Positions 27,939 through 36,383 of a stretch of 64,000 nucleotides of DNA are shown piece after piece. A program made the position numbers and the translations under genes. Each line of letters starts with the position of its first letter. The stretch's first letter is position 1. Under the pieces are notes generated by a model. It was not told the DNA's origin. It saw only the letters and a list, made by a program, of their open reading frames with translations, and searched no databases. Origin of the DNA: Flavobacterium cauense R2A-7 (GTDB lineage: Bacteria; Bacteroidota; Bacteroidia; Flavobacteriales; Flavobacteriaceae); contig NZ_AVBI01000019.1 in assembly GCF_000498475.1 (NCBI RefSeq), positions 310,001 to 374,000 on the forward strand. The letters are read 5' to 3'.

Positions 27939-29311
27939 AAAAAACACTTTCTATACTGTTATTTATAAGTTTGTTATCTGTAAAAGCTTTATCGCAAACA
28001 GCTCCGAACTTTAAGTCATTACGATATGATGAAGATTATTCTTATCTAAAAAATGATAGTACCCTAAATTGGTATGATAAGATGAAATATACTCCTTTAT
28101 CTAAAGAAGGAAATACGTTTATCAGTTATGGTGGAGAAGCTCGTTTTCAGTATTTTTATACCAAGAATGAAACTTGGGGAGATGATCCTAAAGACAATGA
28201 TGGTTATGTAATGAGTCGTTTTCTTTTTCATACTGATTTTCATGCTGGAAAAACTTTTCGCCTTTTTGCTCAATTGCAAAGTAGTTTAGTTGATGGTAGA
28301 ATACAGCCTAGTCCTGTAGAAGAAAATCCACTTGATTTACATCAGGCTTTTGTCGATGTTAATCTGATTGCTTCAGAAAACACAAAATTTACTTTTAGAA
28401 TAGGAAGACAGGAATTGATGTACGGCTCTCAGCGATTAGTTTCTGTTAGAGAAAATCCGAATAATCGCCAGTCATTTGATGCTGTAAGAGCTCTTTTTAT
28501 TAAAGAGAATTATAAATTTGAAACTTTTTATGGGCATTATGTAGCTTCTAAAAGAGAAATATTTGATGACCATTTCAATAAAAACACGAAGTTGTGGGGA
28601 ACTTATTTTACTTTCAATCATTTACCTGTAGTTAAGAATATCGATTTATATTATTTAGGTCTTTGGAAAAGAAAATCCGCTTTTAATGACGGTGTGGGTA
28701 AAGAATTACGTCATTCTGTTGGTGTGAGGTTATTCAGTACAAAAGAAGATTGGAAATACGATACTGAAGCAGTATATCAATTTGGAGATTTTTGGGCGAA
28801 AAATATTTCGGCTTGGACAGCATCAGTTAATACTTCTTATAAGTTTAGTGGTTTAAAACTCAAACCGGAAGTTGGTTTAAAAACAGAATTAGTCAGCGGA
28901 GACGGCAATATGAGTGATAATAAGCTTCAAACCTTTAATCCGTTATTTCCTAAAGGAGCTTATTTTGGTTTTGCAGCATTAATCGGTCCTTCAAACCTTA
29001 TAGATGTTCACCCTTCTGTTTCGTTAGAGCTATCTAAAAAAGTTAGTTTTGATGTTGATTATGATTTATTCTGGAGACAACAAAGTAAAGATGGATTATA
29101 TGCTCCCAATGTAGCACTTATTTATTCTGACGGTACTACCAATGAAAAACATATTGGTAATCAATTATCAGGCACACTAAATATTAAAGCTAATGATTTT
29201 TTAAATTTAAGAGGAGAATTTACATGGTTTGACTCAGGTAATTATCTAAAAGAAGTCGGTTCGGGTAAAGACGTAGTATTTGCCGGATTTACAGCTCAAT
29301 TAAAATTTTAA
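27935..29311 (+). CDS. Alginate-export-family outer-membrane porin
   Basis: 458 aa with signal peptide (LLSVKALSQTA). Typical N-terminal segment FKSLRYDEDYSYLKND and then an 18-strand-like porin pattern (FISYGGEARFQYFY, FTFRIGRQELMYGSQRLVSVRENPNNR, LRGEFTWFDSGNYLKEVGSG). In this family some members export alginate, but in Bacteroidetes the transported compound is usually unknown. It has a close paralogue beginning at 63747 in the chromosome beyond the element. Confidence 0.88.
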   Translation: MKKTLSILLFISLLSVKALSQTAPNFKSLRYDEDYSYLKNDSTLNWYDKMKYTPLSKEGNTFISYGGEARFQYFYTKNETWGDDPKDNDGYVMSRFLFHTDFHAGKTFRLFAQLQSSLVDGRIQPSPVEENPLDLHQAFVDVNLIASENTKFTFRIGRQELMYGSQRLVSVRENPNNRQSFDAVRALFIKENYKFETFYGHYVASKREIFDDHFNKNTKLWGTYFTFNHLPVVKNIDLYYLGLWKRKSAFNDGVGKELRHSVGVRLFSTKEDWKYDTEAVYQFGDFWAKNISAWTASVNTSYKFSGLKLKPEVGLKTELVSGDGNMSDNKLQTFNPLFPKGAYFGFAALIGPSNLIDVHPSVSLELSKKVSFDVDYDLFWRQQSKDGLYAPNVALIYSDGTTNEKHIGNQLSGTLNIKANDFLNLRGEFTWFDSGNYLKEVGSGKDVVFAGFTAQLKF

Positions 29312-29314
29312 CAA

Positions 29315-29977
29315 TTGAAGAAGATTAATACCATAGCATTTATTTTTAGTTTTATTGCCGGTTATGTGGATACTGCTGGTTTTATTGCTCTTAGCGGTAT
29401 TTTTACGGCTCATGTTACTGGCAATTTAGTACTGGTTGGTGCTAGTTTTAATAATAGTCATTATGAAACGAATATTTTACAGTTAATATTAATACCGATT
29501 TTCTTTACAAGTGTTTTTTTAACCTCAATTTATTTTAAAATTAGTAAAACAGAAACTTATTATAAGTTGAAAATTGCATTATTAGTTCAAGCTTGTTTAC
29601 TTCTGATTATGTGCTTTTTACAAAATCAATTTAGTTTTTTGGCAATAGGAACAATTGGTGTTATTGCTATGGGAATTCAAAATGCCTATATGAAAATTAT
29701 TCTGAATAAATTATTACCTACTACGGTGATGACAGGAAACGTAACCTTATTAGCAATTGAAGCAAGTAATCGTTTTTTAAAACAGAATGTAAGTAATGTT
29801 CTTAGAATAATTTCTCCAATATTAGGCTTTTTATCAGGAGCTATAATTGGAGCCATAATTGTTCATTTTATAGGGATAAAATCTTTTTTAATTCCATCTG
29901 TAATAATTTTATTGATGATTTTAATTACTAAAAACAATATTTGGAGAGAACTAGTTTTAAAATCTGTTGGAGAATGA
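29315..29977 (+). CDS. DUF1275 (YoaK-type) membrane protein
   Basis: 220 aa starting with TTG at 29315, 3 bp after the porin. Six or so spans; the N-terminal FIAGYVDTAGFIALSGIFTAHVTGNLVLVG is the family signature. Function unknown; in the same operon as DoxX and porin. Confidence 0.85.
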   Translation: MKKINTIAFIFSFIAGYVDTAGFIALSGIFTAHVTGNLVLVGASFNNSHYETNILQLILIPIFFTSVFLTSIYFKISKTETYYKLKIALLVQACLLLIMCFLQNQFSFLAIGTIGVIAMGIQNAYMKIILNKLLPTTVMTGNVTLLAIEASNRFLKQNVSNVLRIISPILGFLSGAIIGAIIVHFIGIKSFLIPSVIILLMILITKNNIWRELVLKSVGE

Positions 29978-30062
29978 ATCTAAAATTTTCTTCATAATAA
30001 AATCAATGCAAATAATCAATAAAAACAATTAGTGTAGAAATAGCACTTAAACTTAAAAAAAT

Positions 30063-30347
30063 ATGGAAACAGAAATTGTAATCAAAGAACAAGACAATAA
30101 AGGGTTTGCAATCGCAAGTGTAAATTCTCAAAAAGCCGGAGTAATGACCTACTCAATTACTAATAGTGATTTTATTATTATTGATCACACAGAAGTCGAA
30201 CCTGAATTTAAAGGTGTTGGTAAACAACTACTTTACAAAATTGTTGAAATGGCTAGAGAAAAAAACATCAAGATAATACCATTATGTCCTTTTGCCAATG
30301 CAATGTTTAAAAGACTACCGGATATTCAAGATGTTTTAAAAAAATAA
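30063..30347 (+). CDS. Small GNAT-fold acetyltransferase (YjdJ type)
   Basis: 94 aa. Short acetyl-CoA-binding fold with HTEVEPEFKGVGKQLLYKIVEMAREKNIKIIPLCPFANAMF, a minimal GNAT motif A. Such proteins may acetylate small substrates. Four bases separate it from the TMEM175 gene. Confidence 0.85.
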   Translation: METEIVIKEQDNKGFAIASVNSQKAGVMTYSITNSDFIIIDHTEVEPEFKGVGKQLLYKIVEMAREKNIKIIPLCPFANAMFKRLPDIQDVLKK

Positions 30348-30350
30348 AAT

Positions 30351-30902
30351 ATGACAAAAACTAGATTAGAAGCTTTTAGTGATGGAGTTATTGCAATCAT
30401 AATAACAATTATGGTTATTGAATTTAAAACACCTGGTAACTCTTCTTTTGAGGAATTATGTAAATTAATACCAAAATTTATTATTTACTTATTGAGTTTT
30501 GTTTACCTAGGAATTTATTGGATAAATCATCATCATTTAATCCATAACATTAATAAAATAAACGGTAAAATTCTTTGGGCAAATTTGCATCTTTTATTTT
30601 GGTTATCATTCTTCCCATTAGCAACCAGTTATGTGGGTGAATATCATTTTAAAGAAATTCCAACTGCATTTTATGGTTTTGTTTTATTAATGGCAAGTGT
30701 ATCTTGGAGTATATTAGTCATAACTTTAAATAATTCAACAAAGAAAGAAGGAGAAAAAATATTACATGAGAAACTAAATTTCAAATCTTACCTTTCTATA
30801 TTTCTATACTTTATTGGTTTTCTGTTGAGTTTTATAGCTCCAGTCATTGCATCTGGTATTTATGTTATTCTGGCAGTCATTTGGTTTCGACCTAATGAAT
30901 AA
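30351..30902 (+). CDS. TMEM175 family potassium channel-like protein (DUF1211)
   Basis: 183 aa with six predicted spans. TM1 carries the signature RLEAFSDGVIAIIITIMVIEFK (RxxxFSDGV), and IYWINHHHLIHNI follows. Bacterial homologues form tetrameric K+ channels. Last gene of the cargo block. Confidence 0.9.
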   Translation: MTKTRLEAFSDGVIAIIITIMVIEFKTPGNSSFEELCKLIPKFIIYLLSFVYLGIYWINHHHLIHNINKINGKILWANLHLLFWLSFFPLATSYVGEYHFKEIPTAFYGFVLLMASVSWSILVITLNNSTKKEGEKILHEKLNFKSYLSIFLYFIGFLLSFIAPVIASGIYVILAVIWFRPNE

Positions 30903-30961
30903 ACATATTATTTATGCTACTTAATGAACTTTCTAATTAACTCACCATAATTTGCAATTAA

Positions 30962-31810
30962 TTGAATTCAAAAGCTTCAAATCTTATTATTAACTTAAAC
31001 GAGCAATTAAATTTTATAGATTTAGAAATTGATAATATAATTACAAAAAGTGAAAAAGCAGTTGACATCATTTTAAAATCAATGACAAATCTTAAAAAGA
31101 TTGTTCAAAAAAATAAATTTAAATCAGATAGCGAAGAAATATTATTTTTTAAAGAGATTAAGCCTCAACTCACATCAAAACTTATTTATTACAATATGAT
31201 TTATAAGATTGAAATGAAAAGACCTAATGGTGGAAATCGAATACTGAAAAAATATTACCATAATGAACTTTCAAAGCTAAAATCATTTTTCGATAACGAA
31301 TTAGAATTTTACCAATATTACCGGTCGGGAAGTATTTATCTTGATTATAAATATTTTCAAAGAGGAAAATTTGACATCAAATTGGCATTAGATAGCTATT
31401 ATTTTGAAGCTGATACTTCTTTTTCAACATCACACGATTTTAAAGTAGCACGAATTTTAGCAAATGATTTAATTCAATTATATTTAGAAAACCAATTAGT
31501 TATGATTGAAAATAAAGATGGCTTCGAAAAATCACAACGCAAACCAAACATTAAATTGATGTGGACTGGCTCAAAAGTAGCCTTAACAGAATTATTGTAC
31601 GCACTGCATTCAGAGGGTACTTTTAATAATGGAGCTGTCGATTTAAAAGATATTGCTGAATATTTTGAACAGATTTTTGAAATTGATTTAGGACAATATC
31701 GCCGTGCATTCCTTGAAATCAGGGCTAGAAAGAGCGACAGAACAAAGTTTATTAGTTCATTAAACGAAACACTTTTAAAAAGAATGGATAATGCAGATGA
31801 TATTATTTAA
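30962..31810 (+). CDS. rteC: RteC family protein
   Basis: 282 aa from a TTG start at 30962. The body NEQLNFIDLEIDNII, LIYYNMIYKIEMKRPNGG and YYRSGSIYLDYKYFQRGKFDIKL matches RteC, a regulator that in Bacteroides CTnDOT-type elements is needed for excision. It is the first gene of the element's control module. No RteA/RteB two-component genes or tetQ are nearby, so its trigger must differ. Confidence 0.85.
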   Translation: MNSKASNLIINLNEQLNFIDLEIDNIITKSEKAVDIILKSMTNLKKIVQKNKFKSDSEEILFFKEIKPQLTSKLIYYNMIYKIEMKRPNGGNRILKKYYHNELSKLKSFFDNELEFYQYYRSGSIYLDYKYFQRGKFDIKLALDSYYFEADTSFSTSHDFKVARILANDLIQLYLENQLVMIENKDGFEKSQRKPNIKLMWTGSKVALTELLYALHSEGTFNNGAVDLKDIAEYFEQIFEIDLGQYRRAFLEIRARKSDRTKFISSLNETLLKRMDNADDII

Positions 31811-31899
31811 CTAAAAATCGTTCGCAACACCATCTCCGTTGTGAAATAAAATCCTCTAAACACAACAATTTTGTGTCATAACAATCTAAAACATACGTT

Positions 31900-32187
31900 A
31901 TGGCTATCGAAGTAATTACCCGTGAAGATTTAAACGAATTCAGAAATCTTTTATTGAATGATTTAAAACAACTCATTCAACCACAATCTCAACAAATAAA
32001 GCAATGGCTCAAATCCAACGAAGTCCGAAAATTGCTTAACATTTCCCCCGGAACTTTACAAAATCTCCGTATTAACGGAACGCTCACTTTTACCAAAATT
32101 GGCGGAATCATGTATTATAACTATTCAGATATTGAAAAAGTTTTGAATGGCAATACACAAAAAAGGGGTTCTACTCTTTTCAAGTAA
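31900..32187 (+). CDS. Small helix-turn-helix (excisionase-like) protein
   Basis: 95 aa. MerR/Xis-type winged helix: QWLKSNEVRKLLNISPGTLQNLRINGTLTFTKIGGIMYYNYSDIEKVL. Typical of Bacteroidetes mobile elements where it may act as excision factor or replication accessory. Located between rteC and the replication genes. Confidence 0.85.
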   Translation: MAIEVITREDLNEFRNLLLNDLKQLIQPQSQQIKQWLKSNEVRKLLNISPGTLQNLRINGTLTFTKIGGIMYYNYSDIEKVLNGNTQKRGSTLFK

Positions 32188-32201
32188 TGTGATCCTATTG
32201 A

Positions 32202-32981
32202 ATGAATTACATTAAGCATCTGACAGGTTTTTTCAATTGCATCGGCAATGAAGAAATAATTTACCCTACCCACATCAGTTTGTATTTAGCATTGTTTCAA
32301 AGTTGGAATGTAAATCGGTTTAAAAATCCAATTACAATTTCTAGGGATGAAATGATGAAAGCCAGTAGGATAGCCTCAAAAGCAACCTATCACAAATGTA
32401 TTAAGGAATTACAATTGCTAGGATTCATAGAATATTTTCCATCCTATAATCCGTACCATGGTACAGAAGTAATATTGTATAATCTTTCTGATGGGAATAA
32501 GCGAAGAAGTAGTTCAATAATTGGCAATACAAAACCAATAATTGAACAAGTTAATGGTCAGGCTACTGAACATGTTATTGAACCCCATATATATAATAAT
32601 AAACAAACATTTAAAAACAATAAAAACATATCTATTGAAAGCAATTTTGAGGATTCAATTGAAGAAGATTATTTAGAAGCTGATGAGAAAGAAAAAAAAA
32701 GTTCCGCGAAAAAAAAAGAAAGTCCAAGTTTAGAATTGGTCAAGGAATATTTCAAGCATCAGGATTATCCTGAGATTGAAGCTGAACGATTTTTTAATTA
32801 TTACACAAGCAATGGCTGGTTAATTGGAGGGAAAACTAAAATGAAAGATTGGAATGCAGCCGCAAGAAATTGGGTGCTTACAACTTCTAAATTTTCAATG
32901 AATTCAACTCAGAATCGAGAGCAATCAAGAGCCAATAATTTATACACCCAAGAAGACAAAGACTATGCAGAACCATTGTAA
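32202..32981 (+). CDS. DnaD-like replication initiator/loader protein
   Basis: 259 aa. An N-terminal winged helix (about 15-95) with IYPTHISLYLALFQSWNVNRF and ASKATYHKCIKELQLLGFIEYF, a variable acidic/lysine-rich linker, and a C-terminal YYTSNGWLIGGKTKMKDWNAAARNWVL, a motif seen in phage and plasmid replication proteins of the DnaD/DnaB-loader type. Probably binds the element's origin and works with the DnaC-like ATPase 12 bp downstream. Confidence 0.7.
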   Translation: MNYIKHLTGFFNCIGNEEIIYPTHISLYLALFQSWNVNRFKNPITISRDEMMKASRIASKATYHKCIKELQLLGFIEYFPSYNPYHGTEVILYNLSDGNKRRSSSIIGNTKPIIEQVNGQATEHVIEPHIYNNKQTFKNNKNISIESNFEDSIEEDYLEADEKEKKSSAKKKESPSLELVKEYFKHQDYPEIEAERFFNYYTSNGWLIGGKTKMKDWNAAARNWVLTTSKFSMNSTQNREQSRANNLYTQEDKDYAEPL

Positions 32982-32992
32982 GAGAATCAACT

Positions 32993-33604
32993 ATGAATTT
33001 ACAATACAATTATCCCGAAATTTTAGCTTGGTTGGAACAGAAAGGCAAACAAGACTATGGAGAAAAATTTCATTTTAAACAACAGGATACACCTAATATC
33101 ATAAAGCTTGTAGCCTATTTTTTGAAAGATGAAACAAAAACTAATGAGTATGGCATCGATTTGACAAAAGGCATTCTATTATCGGGACCTGTGGGCTGTG
33201 GAAAGACAACTTTAATGACTTTGATGAAATATGTTGCCAAACAAAACAATCGCTTTTATTTGAAGACTTGTAGGGATATAAGTTTTGAATTCATAAAAGA
33301 AGGCTACGAAATAATACATCGATACAGTCGTGGCAGTTATTCCCAAACGGAGTATAAAAATTATTGCTTTGATGATTTAGGAGTTGAGCAAAACTTAAAA
33401 TACTATGGGAACGAATGCAATGTAATGGCAGAAATTATTCTCTCAAGGTATGATTTATTCATAGTAAGAAAAGTACAAACTCATTTGACAACTAATCTTT
33501 CTGCTTCAGAAATAGAAACAGCTTACGGCAATAGAATAAGGTCAAGATTAAGAGGGATGTTGAATCTCATAGCATTTGAGAGAAATACGGCAGACAAACG
33601 CTAA
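32993..33604 (+). CDS. DnaC-like AAA+ ATPase
   Basis: 203 aa. Walker A GPVGCGKTTLM, Walker B-like YCFDDLGVE, sensor 1-like THLTTNLSASEIE and arginine finger GNRIRSRLRGM. Resembles helicase loaders. In the replication module of the element. Confidence 0.85.
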   Translation: MNLQYNYPEILAWLEQKGKQDYGEKFHFKQQDTPNIIKLVAYFLKDETKTNEYGIDLTKGILLSGPVGCGKTTLMTLMKYVAKQNNRFYLKTCRDISFEFIKEGYEIIHRYSRGSYSQTEYKNYCFDDLGVEQNLKYYGNECNVMAEIILSRYDLFIVRKVQTHLTTNLSASEIETAYGNRIRSRLRGMLNLIAFERNTADKR

Positions 33605-33617
33605 CTAAAAAAACAAT

Positions 33618-33959
33618 ATGAAAATAACCTTAAAAAAAATCAAGAAAATAGACATTGAGATAATACAATCTGAATTGCTAAAATTTATCCGAAACAAGGT
33701 TGATAATATTCATCATTGCAAGGATTATGAAAAGTATTGCAATGATATAATTGTTATTGATACCCTACAAACTATGTTCTACATTTTTAGAACAAAAATC
33801 GAAAGTAAAAAAGCCGATTCAAATATTAGCTTAACACCAACACAATCTGTTATTCTACTCTATTGTTGCCAGTGGGAAAGAAAAGAAAGAACTCAAGAAC
33901 AGGGAATAGTAATGCAAACTATCTCTGATATAATTCATGAAAAACTTGTCAATATTTAA
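33618..33959 (+). CDS. Conserved-looking small protein in replication module
   Basis: 113 aa, soluble, helical and lysine-rich. No family recognised. It follows the DnaC-like gene by 14 bp in the same orientation and should be cotranscribed. Confidence 0.55.
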   Translation: MKITLKKIKKIDIEIIQSELLKFIRNKVDNIHHCKDYEKYCNDIIVIDTLQTMFYIFRTKIESKKADSNISLTPTQSVILLYCCQWERKERTQEQGIVMQTISDIIHEKLVNI

Positions 33960-33969
33960 ACTTAAAGTT

Positions 33970-34158
33970 ATGAAAGTAAAAAACCGATTTAAAATAGTTT
34001 GCCTGAATATATTGGCATTAGTAATATGCTTTGCAATAATTGTAACCTCCCCATTGCAATTTTTAGATTTTATCTTCAAGGGCAAAAATCGAATCCTGAA
34101 GTATTTGGAAGATAAGGTTTTTAGAATCTTATTCCGAATAAATGATTTGAGAAAATAA
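33970..34158 (+). CDS. Small single-span membrane protein
   Basis: 62 aa from the ATG at 33970. The frame opens at 33937 but that would overlap the previous gene. One hydrophobic helix (VCLNILALVICFAIIVTSPL) then a basic tail. No family recognised. Confidence 0.45.
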   Translation: MKVKNRFKIVCLNILALVICFAIIVTSPLQFLDFIFKGKNRILKYLEDKVFRILFRINDLRK

Positions 34159-34182
34159 ATTTAACATGCAAAGTAGCTACAA

Positions 34183-34407
34183 ATGAGTAAAAAAAATAAA
34201 AAAACGCTTCCGCATTCGGTAACTAAAGCTGAACTCATTGTAATGTATTGCAATCAGTTCAGCGAAGCTAAAATCAGGAACCAAATTAATGAAATCCTGA
34301 AAGAAAAGAACATTTCAAAAGACACTAAGATAATTCCACATCTGGAATTTATGGAATTCGTTGAAACCTATGGATTACCAAAAGGTTATTATCTTGATGA
34401 TGATTGA
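34183..34407 (+). CDS. Small helical protein
   Basis: 74 aa, charged: TKAELIVMYCNQFSEAKIRNQINEIL. No family recognised. Last gene before the phased-repeat region. Confidence 0.5.
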   Translation: MSKKNKKTLPHSVTKAELIVMYCNQFSEAKIRNQINEILKEKNISKDTKIIPHLEFMEFVETYGLPKGYYLDDD

Positions 34408-34492
34408 TTGCAATCAAATTGCAGTAATACCTAACAATACCTTTGAATACCTGAAAAATCATTGCAATACTTTATCATACCTCGCCATACTT
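34404..34492 (+). promoter_or_regulatory. Palindrome plus 10-bp-phased AATACYT repeats (operator or origin candidate)
   Basis: Perfect 14-bp palindrome TTGATTGCAATCAA at 34404-34417 overlaps the preceding stop codon. Then [A/C]ATAC(C/T)T occurs at 34426, 34436, 34446, 34466, 34476 and 34486, one exact helical turn (10 bp) apart, with only position 34456 divergent. All copies face one side of the DNA. Located directly in front of the long structural operon and next to the replication module: a cooperative regulator array or iteron-like origin. Confidence 0.7.
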
Positions 34493-34508
34493 CAAGGCGA
34501 GGTTTTTT
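34480..34508 (+). terminator. Terminator after the replication module
   Basis: CCTCGCC (34480-34486) pairs with GGCGAGG (34496-34502) and is followed by T residues. It ends transcription of the preceding genes and separates them from the structural operon. Confidence 0.8.
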
Positions 34509-34540
34509 TATTTCAAACATTTGCTTATGAAAGTTAGTAA

Positions 34541-35401
34541 ATGAAGATGACCAAAGATGAAATCAACTTAATTCTAAAGCGCAGGATAAAAAACGGTGAC
34601 GAGTTCAACCACTTGATTGAAAAACCTAAAGGACAAAAGGTAAAACTCAAAAAAGGTGATACGTTTTACTCGGTTTCAATGATGAAAGTTTGGGTGGAGA
34701 CTTTTTATAAACAGGTTGCCAAACTATCAAAAATCCTCAAAGGAAAAACGATTCAAGAAACCTGTGATAAGATTCATTATTTTCTGTATTATGACATTCA
34801 GTATCAAGCAGATGGCGTGACACAGAATTTAAGAAGCCCTGCCAATAGTTGGTTTAACCGTCGTGAAGGAATTGATTGTAAAAGCTATTCGATTTTCGCC
34901 AGTTCGGTTTTAATTAATTTGGGAATCAAGCATTACATCAGGCAAATCAAACAGCCTAAGTTCAATCCAAAGCAGTACACTCATGTATATGTGATTGTAC
35001 CTTTTAATCAAGAGAACGGAAAACTAGATAAAGGTCATGCAATTGTTGATGGTACAATACAAAGCAACAAAGAGCCAAGTTATACGGATAAAAAAGATGT
35101 TTTTATGGATCAGAAATTACCACACATAGGATTGAATTGTCCTGCTCCTAAAAAGAGAGGCTGGTATGTAACTAAGAAGCCTTGTAAAAAGGTTTATGAG
35201 TTGTACGATTTTGCTAGAAACGCTGAACAAGCGAAGAACATGTTAAAATCATTAGGCAGTGATGCAATTGCACATAAGTCAACAAGTGAAGGTGGAGCTT
35301 ATAATATTTATGTCAAGATTAATAGTGTCTATGGAAGTAAAAGAGGGCTTAAAGGTATTGCAAAAAAAACAGTTCAACCTCGTAGAAGATTTCCATTTTA
35401 A
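34541..35401 (+). CDS. Transglutaminase/papain-like cysteine protease
   Basis: 286 aa. Core motif GIDCKSYSIFASSVLINLGIK (Cys about 113), THVYVIVP (His about 148) and HAIVDGT (Asp about 168) give the Cys-His-Asp triad of transglutaminase-like proteases. There is no signal peptide. First gene of the compact operon running to 45.9 kb. It could mature structural proteins, such as the two downstream proteins that share a leader. Basic C-terminus (KKTVQPRRRFPF). Function by inference only. Confidence 0.65.
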   Translation: MKMTKDEINLILKRRIKNGDEFNHLIEKPKGQKVKLKKGDTFYSVSMMKVWVETFYKQVAKLSKILKGKTIQETCDKIHYFLYYDIQYQADGVTQNLRSPANSWFNRREGIDCKSYSIFASSVLINLGIKHYIRQIKQPKFNPKQYTHVYVIVPFNQENGKLDKGHAIVDGTIQSNKEPSYTDKKDVFMDQKLPHIGLNCPAPKKRGWYVTKKPCKKVYELYDFARNAEQAKNMLKSLGSDAIAHKSTSEGGAYNIYVKINSVYGSKRGLKGIAKKTVQPRRRFPF

Positions 35402-35411
35402 ATAACAGCGT

Positions 35412-35648
35412 ATGATAATATTAGAAGAACAAACAGGTCTTAATGCGGGATTAAACCGAGGTTTCTTGAAAAGACTGAAATTCAAGAACCTCATTAAAAT
35501 GGCAGTTGCTCCACATCTGTTAATCCCCAAAAACAAAAGAGGGATGCTCATTAAAGGAGCATTTGCACCCCATACTTTGATTAAAAAGAATCAAAGAAAA
35601 CGATTAATCAAAGGAGTACTAGCACCACACACACTTTTAAAAAGATGA
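35412..35648 (+). CDS. Small basic repeat protein with shared N-terminal leader
   Basis: 78 aa. N-terminus MIILEEQTGLNAGLNRG is nearly identical to that of the next gene. The rest contains three units of about 17 aa ending APHTLIKKN/APHTLLKR, rich in Lys/Arg. It might bind nucleic acid or be packaged. No family recognised. Confidence 0.6.
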   Translation: MIILEEQTGLNAGLNRGFLKRLKFKNLIKMAVAPHLLIPKNKRGMLIKGAFAPHTLIKKNQRKRLIKGVLAPHTLLKR

Positions 35649-35652
35649 TGAT

Positions 35653-36372
35653 ATGTTGATTTTAGAAGAACAAACAACAGGTTTGAATGCGGGTCTTAAC
35701 AGAGGACTTAAAATTGGTAAAATGCTTAAGAAGAACATCCGATTAAAGAATGTATCGATTAAGAATGCCGTGAAAGTTGGTAAAAAATTAGTTCCAATTG
35801 CTTCTATGGCTATGAGTATTATTCCTGGAGGAGGTATAGTAAGCAAAGTGCTTGACAGCAAAGTAGGTAAAATACTTACCAAGGTTAAAAGCAGTAAAGC
35901 TATAAAATTAGCTACAAAATTAGGCAAAAGTAAAGTAGGCAAATTTGCGATAAATAATGTTGTAAAACCGACAATTAAAAATGTCTTTACAGGTAATCAG
36001 GCACAGCCTGTTTACAACGAACCACAACAAGTTGAAGCTTCCGAACCAGTTGAAGCAATGCCAAATGCGACTCCGACACCTGCACAATTGGAAACCATTG
36101 CAGAAGTAAAAGGGGTTCCGGCGGAATCCTTAACTACCGGCACAGTAGAGACCGGTGAGGCAGTTCCAAATGATGTGCAGCTTGAAACTATTTCCAAAGT
36201 AAAGGATATTCCTGTGCAAAATTTAAAAGAAGAAGCCCAAGCACAAAAAGAAATGGCACAAATCGAAAGCGGAACTACATCCACTGACAAGCCTAATTAC
36301 ACGATTCCTATTGTTATCGGTGTGGGTGCTGTGGGAGCCATCCTTTTAGCAACAAGTTCAAAAAGTAATTAA
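35653..36372 (+). CDS. Structural-like protein with shared leader, Ala/Lys-rich core and C-terminal TM
   Basis: 239 aa. Leader MLILEEQTTGLNAGLNRGLK, a basic amphipathic segment (about 20-105, VKVGKKLVPIASMAMSIIPGGG), an acidic Glu/Pro/Thr-rich linker, and one C-terminal hydrophobic helix (IPIVIGVGAVGAILLATSS). Looks like a membrane-anchored virion-type protein. The leader may be a sorting or cleavage signal. Confidence 0.6.
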   Translation: MLILEEQTTGLNAGLNRGLKIGKMLKKNIRLKNVSIKNAVKVGKKLVPIASMAMSIIPGGGIVSKVLDSKVGKILTKVKSSKAIKLATKLGKSKVGKFAINNVVKPTIKNVFTGNQAQPVYNEPQQVEASEPVEAMPNATPTPAQLETIAEVKGVPAESLTTGTVETGEAVPNDVQLETISKVKDIPVQNLKEEAQAQKEMAQIESGTTSTDKPNYTIPIVIGVGAVGAILLATSSKSN

Positions 36373-36383
36373 TAAACATAGAA

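Noticed and set aside
31900..34407. A conjugative-transfer module around RteC
   Set aside because: No relaxase, TraG-like ATPase or other transfer protein motif was seen.
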